A stretch of 64,000 bases of DNA from positions 70,299-134,298 of the forward strand of contig CAVRXV010000007.1 of NCBI GenBank assembly GCA_963725255.1. Direction: 5' to 3'. Source of the DNA: JAIEPX01 sp963725255 (lineage in GTDB: Bacteria > Pseudomonadota > Gammaproteobacteria > JAIEPX01). Below the pieces are notes generated by a model. It was not told where the DNA came from. It searched no databases and saw only the letters and a list, made by a program, of their open reading frames with translations. The translations under genes and the position numbers were made by a program. Shown here one piece after another: positions 1 through 9,170 of this stretch; positions within the stretch are counted from its first letter, which is position 1, and each line of letters opens with the position of its first letter.

Positions 1-232
1 CTGCAAAAACTTTGCCTGCTTCGTAATTTAACTGGCCTAACGGACCCATGCCAGAAAGTATCATCGATGCGTTAGTGAAGGAATCGATCCAAGACATTTT
101 TTCGAAAACATGATAACCCAACATGCCACCATAAAGCGCGATAGCTATCGCAACTAAGCCACTCAAGACTCCTCGAGCTAATCGCGCGAGATAAATGGGC
201 ATAGGCGCTAAAGGTTCGTGTTTTTTTTCCAT
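1..232 (-). CDS. Small membrane protein, N-terminal part only
   Basis: The frame runs off the left edge, so only about 77 N-terminal residues are visible. After a basic, proline-containing start there is a transmembrane segment (about residues 21-40), then the motif ASMILSGMGPLG. I recall the pattern of one membrane helix, an FxNASMILxGMGP motif and a second helix from a family of short uncharacterised membrane proteins common in proteobacteria. The ATG at 232 follows a GGAG box about 12 bases upstream. Function is unknown and the second half lies outside the window. Confidence 0.6.
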   Translation of the reverse strand, partial: MEKKHEPLAPMPIYLARLARGVLSGLVAIAIALYGGMLGYHVFEKMSWIDSFTNASMILSGMGPLGQLNYEAGKVFA

Positions 233-327
233 GACATGAAACTCCAAGTTGAATAATCTAATTCGACATCTTGTCGCATATTGACCTTAACACAGCTAAT
301 TTAAAATTTAAATTTCAATAGCATGCT

Positions 328-696
328 CTAAAGAAATTTTCTGTAATCACATTTCAATACTGCAGCCAACTTCTTCGCTAATTCCTTACCAATAGAACGC
401 TTATTATTTTCAATCTCTGACAAATGATGCTGCTTTACATTCAATTTTTTTGCCAAAGCAATTTGTGTTAAATCAGCTCGCGTTCTATAAACACGCAAAT
501 AATAACCGGGTGTTTGAAATGCAGCACCATGTCTCTTTTTCATTTGCGCACGAATTTCAGATAAATCTACAGTCTCTTGCTCAACGTAATCATCAAGTGC
601 GTGACTAATAAACTTTTTCAAATCCAAAACACGGTGAACTGCCAATGGCCTAATTTGAATATCCGCTAATGGATGATGTATATTCACAGCCTTCAT
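328..696 (-). CDS. XRE-type antitoxin of a HigBA/RelBE-like module
   Basis: This is a 122-residue protein whose C-terminal half (about residues 70-115) is a Cro/CI-type helix-turn-helix with the pattern TQIALAKKLNVKQHHLSEIE. It is the second gene of a two-gene minus-strand unit, and its start overlaps the end of the toxin-like gene by 4 bases. Toxin first and HTH antitoxin second is typical of HigBA-type modules. The family is known to neutralise its RNase partner and to repress the shared promoter; that role here is inferred from layout and motif. Confidence 0.8.
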   Translation of the reverse strand: MKAVNIHHPLADIQIRPLAVHRVLDLKKFISHALDDYVEQETVDLSEIRAQMKKRHGAAFQTPGYYLRVYRTRADLTQIALAKKLNVKQHHLSEIENNKRSIGKELAKKLAAVLKCDYRKFL

Positions 697-959
697 TGAT
701 ACGCCTCCCTCCGGTGCCCAATATAAAATACTTCAATAATCAATTCTTCTTGCTCCACCTTATAACGCATCCGGTATCGATAATTTATTCTAACTCTATA
801 TTCATGATCACTAGTCTTCTTTACATCCCAATGCTTAGGTATTGGCCCCTCAGCTTCTAAATCCTCCATCAATTCAAACGCTATGTCCTGAATTGCCTTC
901 GGCAACTTTTGAAGCTGCTTAGCTGCCTTGCGTTGCAAAGTGATTTTCCATTTTCTCAT
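693..959 (-). CDS. RelE/ParE-superfamily toxin (HigB-like)
   Basis: This 88-residue basic protein has the RelE/ParE pattern: an N-terminal helix pair with AAKQLQKLPKAIQ, then YRVRINYRYRMRYKV and a final strand EVFYIGHRREAY. Relatives are ribosome-dependent mRNA endonucleases or gyrase poisons. It lies directly upstream of and overlaps an XRE antitoxin gene, so the pair is very likely a type II toxin-antitoxin module. AAGGT lies about 11 bases before the ATG. Both genes look intact. Confidence 0.85.
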   Translation of the reverse strand: MRKWKITLQRKAAKQLQKLPKAIQDIAFELMEDLEAEGPIPKHWDVKKTSDHEYRVRINYRYRMRYKVEQEELIIEVFYIGHRREAYQ

Positions 960-1090
960 AGTAAATATACCTTATTTTGGGATATAAGTAAAGTAAGGAG
1001 TAGATGGATTTTCACTTAGATTTGAGAATACAACAATTACGTAGTCGTGATTGCGTGCCCGACGGCGTCGCGAACGATATTAACTTCTAA

Positions 1091-2290
1091 TCAAATTACA
1101 TTTATTGGCGATTCAAATTTAGAAATTTGCCGTCTAACATGATCACGAGTAAGACGATCGATGATCAACAAATCTGGGACACTAGCAATAGAAGCGGATG
1201 ATGGCAGAACGGTCAATGCATCCTCGATTAGTTTTGGTATTGCTAAAAAAGGTACTTTGCCTGCTAAAAATGTGGCCACTGCAACTTCGTTCGCCGCATT
1301 TAAAATTGCAGGAGCAGCACCGCCTAGTTCAATGGCTTGAAACGCTAATCGTAGACAGGGAAATAACTGTAAATCAGGTGTAGAAAAAGTTAATTGTCCT
1401 ATTTTGCTCAAATCCAATTTTTTAACATTCGTTGTAATTCTTTCTGGCCAACTTAGTGCGCAGGCAATCGGAGTTCGCATATCAGGTGTACCTAGTTGAC
1501 TCACTTGTGAACCGTCCGCATATTCCACGAGCGAATGAATAATACTCTGAGGATGAATAAGTACTTCAATTTTTGAACACGGCATGTGAAACAACCAATG
1601 CGCTTCAATAATTTCCAAGCCTTTATTCATCATTGTGGCTGAATCCACTGAAATTTTGGGCCCCATATTCCAATTCGGATGGGCGATCGCTTGGGCGGGC
1701 GTGACATGCTTGAGTTGATCGACTGAATATTCTCGAAACGGACCACCTGAGGCTGTCAAAATCAATTTTTCTACACCTTGAGGAATCGTTCCTGTTCGAT
1801 ATCCGGGCGGCATTGATTGAAATAAGGCACTATGCTCACTATCCACAGGAATTAAGGTCGCACCCCCCTCTTCCACCGCTTGCATAAACAATTGCCCTGC
1901 CATCACTAGTGTTTCTTTATTCGCCAAACAGAGTCGTTTACCGGCTCGTGCTGCTGCAATGGTAGGAACCAATCCCGCAGCGCCAACAACGGCCGCCACG
2001 ACACAATCAACATCCGGGTGCTCACTGACTTTGACGAGGCCTTCTTCCCCTCCTAAGACTTCAGTAGAAAAACCAGCAGCCTTAACTTTACTCAGTAATT
2101 GTTCAGCCGCTACAATATCTGCCATCACCGCAAAACGGGGTTCCCAATCAAGGCATATCTTAAAAAGTCCTTCAACATCAGAATTCGCGCAGGCGGCAAA
2201 AAGTTGATATTTATCAATATGGTTAGAAATGATATCTAAGGTACTTGTTCCTATAGATCCTGTTGCGCCCAATAAGGTGATTTTTTGCAT
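1091..2290 (-). CDS. dxr: 1-deoxy-D-xylulose 5-phosphate reductoisomerase
   Basis: Dxr converts 1-deoxy-D-xylulose 5-phosphate to 2-C-methyl-D-erythritol 4-phosphate using NADPH, the committing step of the MEP isoprenoid pathway. I start it at the internal ATG at 2290 (399 residues, the normal size), which puts the NADPH-binding GATGSIG at residues 8-14. Also visible are NKE (124-126), PVDSEHSA with the metal ligands (148-155), and HPNWNMG leading to SATMMNKGLE (204-226). In many gammaproteobacteria dxr directly follows cdsA and precedes rseP. Here cdsA is about 15 kb away on the same strand, and a toxin-antitoxin pair, not rseP, lies downstream. Confidence 0.97.
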   Translation of the reverse strand: MQKITLLGATGSIGTSTLDIISNHIDKYQLFAACANSDVEGLFKICLDWEPRFAVMADIVAAEQLLSKVKAAGFSTEVLGGEEGLVKVSEHPDVDCVVAAVVGAAGLVPTIAAARAGKRLCLANKETLVMAGQLFMQAVEEGGATLIPVDSEHSALFQSMPPGYRTGTIPQGVEKLILTASGGPFREYSVDQLKHVTPAQAIAHPNWNMGPKISVDSATMMNKGLEIIEAHWLFHMPCSKIEVLIHPQSIIHSLVEYADGSQVSQLGTPDMRTPIACALSWPERITTNVKKLDLSKIGQLTFSTPDLQLFPCLRLAFQAIELGGAAPAILNAANEVAVATFLAGKVPFLAIPKLIEDALTVLPSSASIASVPDLLIIDRLTRDHVRRQISKFESPINVI

Positions 2291-2397
2291 ACGTCCGCCA
2301 CTCAAACAAAAAGGCCAGTTTAACACAATTCAACACTAAACCCAGGGGGTTCCAATATGAAATGAGTCTAGGCATTATGGAATGAGTGTTCTGTTGA

Positions 2398-3621
2398 TTA
2401 GTTTATGCAGAATTCTTCATGTTTGGGACTATTATTCTTCAAAAACTTATCATGTATTAATTGGATCAGCTGCGTAGCAATTTCCTTCTTAGATGCCTTT
2501 TCTAGATGAACGATATTATTTTTAGTAATGACGCTGACTTGATTATCATCCGAATTGAACCCTTTATCTTTTCCAACCTCATTAGCAATGATCATATGAC
2601 AATTTTTATCCTCTAATTTTTTATAGGCATTTTCTATGAGATTTTGCGTTTCGGCGGCAAAGCCTATGCGGATAATCTTTTGGTTACGTTTAGCTACTTC
2701 TTTTAATATATCAGGATTTTGGGTTAGCGTTATTGTCAGCTTATTGTTAGTTTTTTTAATTTTTGATGTCGCGATATTTTCTGCTTTGTAATCACCAATC
2801 GCAGCGGCCGAAATAAAAATATCGCAATTGTTTAAATGATCCAATACGGCGTGATGCATTTCTTCTGCAGTCACCACCTCAACTTTTTTTATCTTGTTTG
2901 AAATTGTTAAATGTGTAGGACCCGAAATGAGAGTAACATTTGCACCGGCTAAAAATGCTGCTTCAGCAAGGGCATAGCCCATCTTTCCTGAGCTGTAGTT
3001 GCTAATATATCTCACCGGGTCCAAAGGTTCTTGTGTGGGCCCAGCCGTAATAACGATATTTCTATTTTGCAGTAACTTGGGTGAAAAAAATTGATTAAGA
3101 TTTTCTAGTAAGGTCTCAGGCTCTAACATTCTGCCAGGACCCACTTCACCACAAGCTTGTAACCCTTCGTCCGGTCCCCAAATAATGAAATTGTTATTGA
3201 TCAATTTGTTTAAATTAGCTTGTGTAATCCTATTTAAATACATTTGTTGATTCATGCTGGGCACAACGACAATAGGCGATGTGGACGCTAAACAAAGAGT
3301 GCTAAGTAAATCATTAGCAAATCCATGAGATAATTGCGCAATAAAATTCGCAGTGGTTGGAGCAATTAAAATAACATCTGCCCAACGTGACAGTTCAATA
3401 TGAGACATGTTTTCTTCACTGTCCCAAAGCGATTCATAGACGGGCTGATTGGAGAGCGCTTGTAAAGTAGGTATCGTTACAAAATTTTTGGCGCATTGTG
3501 TCAAAACAGGTCGAACAATGGCGCCCTGTTGAGTCAGTAATCGAATGAGTTCCGGGCATTTATAGGCTGCAATACCACCCGTAATTCCCAAAAGAATTTT
3601 TTTACCTTTAAGAATGTTCAA
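2398..3621 (-). CDS. coaBC: Bifunctional CoaBC (PPC synthetase / PPC decarboxylase)
   Basis: CoaBC joins cysteine to 4'-phosphopantothenate and decarboxylates the product to 4'-phosphopantetheine, two steps of CoA synthesis. The N-terminal CoaC flavoprotein half shows GITGGIAAYK, the active-site histidine in MSHIELSRWAD (H74), PSMNQQMY (121-128) and ACGEVGPGRM with catalytic Cys157. The CoaB half starts near residue 185 with ITAGPTQEPLDPVR and SNYSSGKMG, then AAAIGDYK and KIKK. It is 407 residues, full length, and begins 2 bases after coaX ends, so it is the last gene of the pantothenate/CoA operon. Confidence 0.96.
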   Translation of the reverse strand: MNILKGKKILLGITGGIAAYKCPELIRLLTQQGAIVRPVLTQCAKNFVTIPTLQALSNQPVYESLWDSEENMSHIELSRWADVILIAPTTANFIAQLSHGFANDLLSTLCLASTSPIVVVPSMNQQMYLNRITQANLNKLINNNFIIWGPDEGLQACGEVGPGRMLEPETLLENLNQFFSPKLLQNRNIVITAGPTQEPLDPVRYISNYSSGKMGYALAEAAFLAGANVTLISGPTHLTISNKIKKVEVVTAEEMHHAVLDHLNNCDIFISAAAIGDYKAENIATSKIKKTNNKLTITLTQNPDILKEVAKRNQKIIRIGFAAETQNLIENAYKKLEDKNCHMIIANEVGKDKGFNSDDNQVSVITKNNIVHLEKASKKEIATQLIQLIHDKFLKNNSPKHEEFCIN

Positions 3622-3623
3622 CT

Positions 3624-4400
3624 CTAGCGATCCTTATTTTTTTCAAGCGTCAATTTTAATCCGAATAAAACAAGTTCAGGCACAATCGCTGTAAATATAT
3701 TTTCTTTATCAAATAAGTGACTGAATCCTCCTGTCCCTAAAATAATAGGGATGGCACCGTCGAAGACTTCTTCTGAAACCTGTTTGATGATCCCTACGAT
3801 GGAGCCTAAATGACCGTAATATAATCCGGATTGTATGTTGGTAATACTTGTTTGACCGACAACTTTCTCAGGTCGAACGATGTTAACAGGAGGAAGTTTT
3901 GCGGTGTTTTCATTCAAGGCAGTCATTGAAATTTTAATTCCAGGCATAATGATGCCGCCTAAATATTCATTTCCTTTTTTTACGATATCAAAGGTTGTTG
4001 CTGTTCCAAGGTCCACCACAATAATATGGCAATCAGAAAATTGATGTACTGCAGCAATGGAATTGGCAATGCGATCAGCACCGAGCTCTAATGGATTTTT
4101 GACAGAAATTTTTAATCCTGTTTTAGAGCCCGCTTTCAGAAAAAATGGTTCAATATTAAAGTATTTAACAATTGCAGCTCTGATGGAATAGTCTAGTGAT
4201 GGAACTACCGAGCCCACTGAAACATCAGTAATTTTAGAATAAATGATATTATTTTCAGTAAGGACATGTCTGAAAAAAATACCCAGTTGATCCGAAGTCG
4301 ATACATTGGTACTTGGATAACGAAACTGCAATATCAGTTTATCGTTCTCAAAGACTCCACCGTAAATATGTGTATTGCCCACATCTAAACATAAAATCAT
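3624..4400 (-). CDS. coaX: Type III pantothenate kinase
   Basis: CoaX phosphorylates pantothenate, the first step of CoA synthesis. It is the acetate/sugar kinase-fold enzyme unrelated to CoaA. The 258-residue protein shows the N-terminal phosphate loop LDVGNTH, GADRIANSIAA with the conserved aspartate, DLGTATTFD, and YLGGIIMPGI. Its start overlaps the panC stop by 4 bases and coaBC follows after 2 bases, so the genes are probably translationally coupled. Confidence 0.95.
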   Translation of the reverse strand: MILCLDVGNTHIYGGVFENDKLILQFRYPSTNVSTSDQLGIFFRHVLTENNIIYSKITDVSVGSVVPSLDYSIRAAIVKYFNIEPFFLKAGSKTGLKISVKNPLELGADRIANSIAAVHQFSDCHIIVVDLGTATTFDIVKKGNEYLGGIIMPGIKISMTALNENTAKLPPVNIVRPEKVVGQTSITNIQSGLYYGHLGSIVGIIKQVSEEVFDGAIPIILGTGGFSHLFDKENIFTAIVPELVLFGLKLTLEKNKDR

Positions 4401-5158
4401 AGTGCCTCCAAAGGAATATTATCAATTAATCGAATGCCATCCAGTGATACTGCGGCATAACGCCTACTGTCATGGTCTTCAATGTATTCAACCTCGAAAC
4501 CCGCTGAAATAAGTTGTGATACAATTTCTTCAGGCGTTTGAGATGCATGGAAGAGTTGTGGAAATAATTGAGCTTTTTCAAATTGCTCGAGAGAAAACCG
4601 ATTATTGCGCGAGCTTAAAGCAAGTCCATTTTTATTTCGGACAGTAGGACATGCAATAATATCTGTTTCAAGAAAAAAGGCTTCTGCCATTTTCTCAACT
4701 AAAATCATTTGCTGGAAATCTTTTTCGCCAAAATACGCTCTTGTAGGGCGAATAATTAACAGAAATTTCAGAACAATAGTCAACATTCCTTCGAAATGCC
4801 CTGGCCTACGCTTTCCTTCTAATATGCTGCTTACTTTCGACTCAGACACTTTGTAATTATAGTTATCGGGATAGATTTCAGAAAAACTTGGCACAAAAAG
4901 ATAATCCACTTCTAATGATTCAGCTAAATTACAATCTTCGGCGAGTGTATTTGGATAGAGCTTAAGATCGTCTGTATTATTGAATTGAGTGGGATTTATA
5001 AATATACTCAAAACACTGATGTCATTTTCTTCTTTAGATTTAACTAATAAACTCGAATGCCCATCGTGCAGATTTCCCATGGTCGCTACAAAACCTATGT
5101 CTTTATCTAATGTTTTTCGAATTTTTTGAAAATCACTTACGTAATTAATTATTTGCAT
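4397..5158 (-). CDS. panC: Pantothenate synthetase
   Basis: PanC makes pantothenate from pantoate and beta-alanine with ATP. I use the ATG at 5158 (253 residues), because the open frame upstream of it (to 5212) has no homology and the standard N-terminus begins here. Motifs are TMGNLHDGH (26-34, the HIGH-like ATP site), RPGHFEGM (118-125), FGEKDFQQ (143-150) and the KMSKS-like LALSSRN. The start overlaps panB by 14 bases and the end overlaps coaX by 4. At 253 residues it is shorter than the usual 280 or so, mainly at the C-terminus. Confidence 0.93.
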   Translation of the reverse strand: MQIINYVSDFQKIRKTLDKDIGFVATMGNLHDGHSSLLVKSKEENDISVLSIFINPTQFNNTDDLKLYPNTLAEDCNLAESLEVDYLFVPSFSEIYPDNYNYKVSESKVSSILEGKRRPGHFEGMLTIVLKFLLIIRPTRAYFGEKDFQQMILVEKMAEAFFLETDIIACPTVRNKNGLALSSRNNRFSLEQFEKAQLFPQLFHASQTPEEIVSQLISAGFEVEYIEDHDSRRYAAVSLDGIRLIDNIPLEAL

Positions 5159-5936
5159 AACAGTGCTCCGCTTCTGGATACGTCGCTGATTTAACATCGC
5201 GAACATAATCATCTAAAGCTGATTGAATCAATTCAAACCCATTTAAATAACGTTTTAAATACTTCGGTTTAAAAGTGTTCATACCTAACATATCTTGCAG
5301 TACGAGAATTTGACCCGATGTATGAGGACCAGCGCCTATGCCTATGGTAGGAATACTTAGTGAATGGGTGATTTCGTGCGCGACATCAGCGGGCATGCAT
5401 TCAAGTACCATTGCGAAACAACCAGCATTTTCCAATTGTTTAGCTTGCAGTTTAATTTTTTCAGCATGAAAATCGCTTTTACCTTGGACTTTAAACCCTC
5501 CAAGACTATGGATTGACTGTGGTGTTAAACCAATATGTCCCATCACGGGAATCCCCGAGTGAACAATGTGCTTGATCAATTCAAGATTTCCTTCAGCACT
5601 TTCAAGTTTAATCGCGTGAGCCCCTGCCCTCATAATTTTTTCAACCGAATTCATTGTTTCGGCCAAGCCTTTTCGGTAAGAACAAAATGGCATGTCACCG
5701 ACAATAAATTTATTGGGCGCACCTTTAGCAACGGCTTCAATATGTTTAGACATAATATTAACCGTCGCCGGTAAAGTGGTATCATGACCGTACATAACCA
5801 TAGCTAGTGTGTCTCCGATGAGAATGCTATCGATTTGGCTTTTGGCAATAATTTGTGCTGACCAATTGTCATAACAAGTTACCATTGAGATTTTTCGATT
5901 TTCGTTTTTCATTCTCTGAAAATCATGAACTTTCAT
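5145..5936 (-). CDS. panB: 3-methyl-2-oxobutanoate hydroxymethyltransferase
   Basis: PanB transfers a hydroxymethyl group from methylene-tetrahydrofolate to alpha-ketoisovalerate, giving ketopantoate. The ATG at 5936 (264 residues) is preceded by AGGAG 6 bases upstream and gives the canonical start MKVHDFQRMK; an in-frame TTG further upstream is not needed. Motifs are MVTCYDNWSA, ILIGDTLAMVMYGHDTT, GHIGLTPQS and IGIGAGPHTSGQILVLQDML. It overlaps panG by 14 bases and panC by 14 bases. Confidence 0.96.
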   Translation of the reverse strand: MKVHDFQRMKNENRKISMVTCYDNWSAQIIAKSQIDSILIGDTLAMVMYGHDTTLPATVNIMSKHIEAVAKGAPNKFIVGDMPFCSYRKGLAETMNSVEKIMRAGAHAIKLESAEGNLELIKHIVHSGIPVMGHIGLTPQSIHSLGGFKVQGKSDFHAEKIKLQAKQLENAGCFAMVLECMPADVAHEITHSLSIPTIGIGAGPHTSGQILVLQDMLGMNTFKPKYLKRYLNGFELIQSALDDYVRDVKSATYPEAEHCYANN

Positions 5937-6636
5937 AGCGTCTCCTATTTTCAAACAGGGTCACAAAGGCCTGATAGATCAAATGAAACTCATCATTTTT
6001 AAGGGCCATTAAGTGGCTATTGATAGTGTTGATATCATTGCGCACTAACGGTCCCGTCAATGCAGTAGTAGGGGCTTGAATGATATTATGCATAATTTGT
6101 TTAAGATAGGGTTCGCTCACCGATTTTGGTAAATGAAAACGCGATTCCATTTCATGGAAATATTTCTGCCATAAAATACAGGTAAAGTTTCCGCTGAGTA
6201 CACATAGCATGTGATAATACATTTTTAATTCTGGTGGAATCATAAAAAAAGCATTGGGTATAAAAGCAAGACTGTTCTCTTGCCCTAATTCGAGGATGAA
6301 AGGAATCGTGTTGTAAGTTTCAAGATCATATAATTCGTTATGAAAGCTCATCAACGGATGTGCACCTTCAGTTCCTTCAATAGAAAGCGCGCCTGAAAAA
6401 TGAATGATCGGTTTGGTTTTTATAAAAAGGTGTGACTCGATAAAAGGTGTCAAGCTATCGTCTGAAATAAGTAATATCGTTATGGTAGATTGCTCGAAAA
6501 GTGTTTGAAGTGAGATAGGAGAGTTAGATTTTCGCGACCATTGGCAATACTCTATCTCAAGTAGAGATAAATAATGGCAGAAATGTGTTGCCATTTTGCC
6601 GTTGCCGACAATCAGCGGATAAGGTACCTGTCGCAT
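5923..6636 (-). CDS. panG: Probable ketopantoate reductase of the PanG type
   Basis: This 237-residue Rossmann-fold protein begins with the dinucleotide-binding pattern IVGNGKMATHF (about residues 9-19) and is the first gene of the overlapping panG-panB-panC-coaX-coaBC string. PanG is an alternative ketopantoate reductase described in Francisella and also found in Coxiella; it replaces PanE. The position next to panB and the missing panE motifs support this call, but enzyme activity is inferred. AGGA precedes the ATG. No panD gene for beta-alanine is present in the window. Confidence 0.75.
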   Translation of the reverse strand: MRQVPYPLIVGNGKMATHFCHYLSLLEIEYCQWSRKSNSPISLQTLFEQSTITILLISDDSLTPFIESHLFIKTKPIIHFSGALSIEGTEGAHPLMSFHNELYDLETYNTIPFILELGQENSLAFIPNAFFMIPPELKMYYHMLCVLSGNFTCILWQKYFHEMESRFHLPKSVSEPYLKQIMHNIIQAPTTALTGPLVRNDINTINSHLMALKNDEFHLIYQAFVTLFENRRRYESS

Positions 6637-6689
6637 GGATCAAGTCCTGTTATTTAACCTGTGCGGGAGTCTACTCCTGAAGATGACCA

Positions 6690-6730
6690 GGGGTCAAGTC
6701 TAAGATTGCTACCTTCTTAGACTTGACTCC
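6690..6730. repeat. Hairpin repeat of the GGGGTCAAGTCTAAG family
   Basis: A 15-base arm (6690-6704) pairs with 6716-6730 with one mismatch around an 11-base loop. A related sequence (the complement of GGGGTCAAATCTAAG) occurs near 12258-12273 in a larger palindrome, and a similar GGGGTCAGGTCTAA starts the perfect inverted repeat at 37742. It lies just upstream of panG. It could be a BIME/REP-like unit or an RNA hairpin; there is no U-tract to call it a terminator. Confidence 0.6.
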
Positions 6731-6919
6731 TACTCCCTCCCCTCTGTCCAAGTATAATGGTAACCATTCACCGACGCTTACTGCTGCCCTACACAATTTA
6801 CTATCGGAGGCAAAACCTCTATAAATCTCAGCTAAATAATTCTATAAAAGGCGGCCTGTGCAAAACTATTGTGATTGAACTTATCAAAATAAAAAAATAG
6901 AGGGTTTGAAGCTCAGGTT

Positions 6920-7336
6920 TTGATGGGATTTTGCGGTGAGGTATTCGGCACAGCAACGATGATTCAAAAAAAGCCATCAGCATTGAAAAAAAGTGCGTTT
7001 GAAATCCCTATATATTTATTTGTAGCCCTTGAAAGCCACCCAGAAATTAATTTTATCGCCGATTTGCTTCAAAAAGCGGGGCACTCAGTCAAAATCAGCT
7101 TAATGACCCCCAACACCTTAATTGCCTTACATGCCTTACTTGGAACACTGCTAATGACCAATACGGTAGAGAAGCTAGCGAAGCCCTTTCTTGAATTTCT
7201 GGGACTCGGAATGTGCGACACTCCCTATAAATTACCAAAATATCATGCCAAACTATACTGGCATGTACGCGATCAAAATGATGCTGGCCATCAATGGCTT
7301 CGTGTACTGATAAAACACTGCGCAGCTGAATTGTAG
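6920..7336 (+). pseudogene. LysR-family regulator remnant (C-terminal part)
   Basis: The frame encodes only the end of a LysR-type substrate-binding domain. The stretch from IPIYLFVALESHPEINFIAD to the C-terminal KLYWHVRDQNDAGHQWLR matches the usual LysR ending (YWHxRxxxDxxHxWLR). No winged-helix DNA-binding domain is found in any frame upstream between 6640 and 6919, so the N-terminal two-thirds is gone. It cannot act as a normal regulator and I treat it as a relic. Confidence 0.65.
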
Positions 7337-7524
7337 CTTCGCAGGTAATGTGTCTTTAATCAATACTGGTACCGATTGAGATCATATGAACCAAAAGCAC
7401 CTAGAATTTATTTGTACTGAATTGGAACTCAGTACCCTCAAAGAACTGACGACAATGCCAAATGAAAGCACTAGAAAATAATATCATTAATTTATACGAC
7501 GAAATTAGAACAATTAATAGCACT
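7337..7524 (+). other. Short degenerate stretch with tiny overlapping frames
   Basis: Between the LysR relic and the DUF234 gene there is an ATG-initiated 32-codon frame (7386-7484) overlapped in another frame by a 22-codon one reaching the stop near 7530. They could be two halves of one small frameshifted gene. No family was recognised and no good ribosome-binding site is present. Confidence 0.2.
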
Positions 7525-8988
7525 TCATGAGTCAAATAAATCATCCAAAGTGACTACTCGAGTAAAAATGGGTGAATAGCTATTTTCTTTTAAGCCATTC
7601 GCTGCTATGAGCGCGAGAGTAATGAGCTTAGATGTTTTTGTCTCTGTTTGATAGGTCTTTACTTTGTTCAATAAATTGTGTTGGTAGCTTTTATTAACAA
7701 CAAAGGCTTTATCGAAATACTTAATCTCTAATAGTGTGATAACATCATCATCTCGATCAAAGAGCAAATCAATTTGCGTTCCCATGCTCTCACTGTCATC
7801 CGTCGCATATCGCCAACTACCAATTTGAGATACAGCGTCAATTCTCAAGGCTCTTTTAATTTGGCCAATATGTTTATAACACACAGCTTCAAACGAATAA
7901 CCAGACCAGGCCGAATAGGCTGGTGATTTTGCTGCTCGCATCCAAAAGTGACTATTCGCATCCAAGCTGAGTCGATTTCTTTTAGCGGGCTCTATCCAGG
8001 TTAAATAAAAATAAGTGTATTCATCATTAATTCGATAATATATGCCTTTTTGTTGGCGATCCAATGGCATGTATGATGTAATGAACCCGGCAGCTTCTAA
8101 TGCATCTAGCCGATCGCTAAGGCCACCCCCTTTTTGTGATTGCTTGACTTTTTTCTCAATCTCGGCGCGTGAAAATCCTTGCCTTGCTTTTGCAATAAGT
8201 CGAATAATTTCAATGTATTTTTTTGCATTATTGAATAGAGATGAAAACAATTTCTCGAATTCATCAAATAGAATACCCCTCTCATTGAAACATATATCAT
8301 TGATGTTTTGGTCAGCAGATAAGCCGTTTTTGATTTGCTTGAGATAATGAGGGATACCTCCCATTGCCATGTATAATTTTACAATATGCTGCCTGGGAAG
8401 TTTTACACCTCTAAACGCTAAATAATTCTCGACATCCTTTAATAAAAACGGCTTTAGAATAATACGTCGAGTGATGCGATTATGTAGGCCACCTTTATTG
8501 TTAATGATTTTTTTAATAATCCAAGCAGCGGATGAACCGCAAATTATTAATTTACAATTTGGCATTCGCGACCAGTGTTTATTCCAATAATAATCTAAGG
8601 CATTGAGGAATTTTGATCGTGGCCCAGCCAGCCAGGGCAGTTCATCAAAGAATAATACTATCTTTTGAGTAGCTGCTTGAGTAAGCATAGCCTGGGTGAG
8701 TTTCTCGAAAGTTTCTAACCAATTCTGTCCTGGGCGAAGTTCTAGGCCTTGATAAAATACCCGACCTATTTCCTCTGTGAAGCGTGCAATCTGATCGTCA
8801 ATAGGTGCCTTTTGAACGCCAGTAACATAGAAGAATAATCCCTCTTTTTCAGAGAAATAATTGGTTATTAGATATGTTTTACCAACCCGACGTCGACCAT
8901 AAATAGCTAAGAATTCTGCCTCTGAAGAATGGTACAATTCTCCTAAGGCTTTACATTCTTCATCTCGGCCAATGATAATTTCCGCCAT
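7525..8988 (-). CDS. AAA ATPase with C-terminal DUF234 nuclease-like domain
   Basis: The ATG at 8988 gives 487 residues starting at MAEIIIGRDEE. The N-terminal part is an ATPase_2 type domain: Walker A YGRRRVGKTYL, Walker B KIVLFFDELPWL, sensor IICGSSAAW. The C-terminal part has the DUF234 signature TQIDLLFDRDDD followed by LLEIKYF, which fits a PD-(D/E)xK nuclease core. Such proteins are common in archaea and some bacteria; their role is unknown and mobile-element or defence functions have been suggested. The upstream region carries two nearly identical operator-like repeats, described separately. Confidence 0.85.
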   Translation of the reverse strand: MAEIIIGRDEECKALGELYHSSEAEFLAIYGRRRVGKTYLITNYFSEKEGLFFYVTGVQKAPIDDQIARFTEEIGRVFYQGLELRPGQNWLETFEKLTQAMLTQAATQKIVLFFDELPWLAGPRSKFLNALDYYWNKHWSRMPNCKLIICGSSAAWIIKKIINNKGGLHNRITRRIILKPFLLKDVENYLAFRGVKLPRQHIVKLYMAMGGIPHYLKQIKNGLSADQNINDICFNERGILFDEFEKLFSSLFNNAKKYIEIIRLIAKARQGFSRAEIEKKVKQSQKGGGLSDRLDALEAAGFITSYMPLDRQQKGIYYRINDEYTYFYLTWIEPAKRNRLSLDANSHFWMRAAKSPAYSAWSGYSFEAVCYKHIGQIKRALRIDAVSQIGSWRYATDDSESMGTQIDLLFDRDDDVITLLEIKYFDKAFVVNKSYQHNLLNKVKTYQTETKTSKLITLALIAANGLKENSYSPIFTRVVTLDDLFDS

Positions 8989-9003
8989 GAACTCACACCT
9001 ACA

Positions 9004-9095
9004 GTTAGGGCAAAATATAACCGTACTATAAATTGCCCTTAATTGCAAGAATCTATCAGTTAGGGCAAAATAAAGCAATCTTATAAATTGCCCTA
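9004..9095. promoter_or_regulatory. Duplicated inverted-repeat operator upstream of the DUF234 ATPase
   Basis: Two copies of a roughly 37-base unit lie 54 bases apart (9004-9040 and 9058-9095). Each starts with GTTAGGGCAAAATA and ends with TATAAATTGCCCT, so each is an imperfect palindrome with GGGCAA/TTGCCC arms. They lie just upstream of the ATG at 8988. Tandem palindromes in this position suggest autoregulation or a recognition site for the DUF234 protein; that is inference. Confidence 0.55.
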
Positions 9096-9170
9096 GCGAT
9101 AGGAGGGCTCAGAGCCCTCTTGGGCCGAACACAAAAGCCCTGTCCATATCAATCTTAGACCGCTTTGCCT

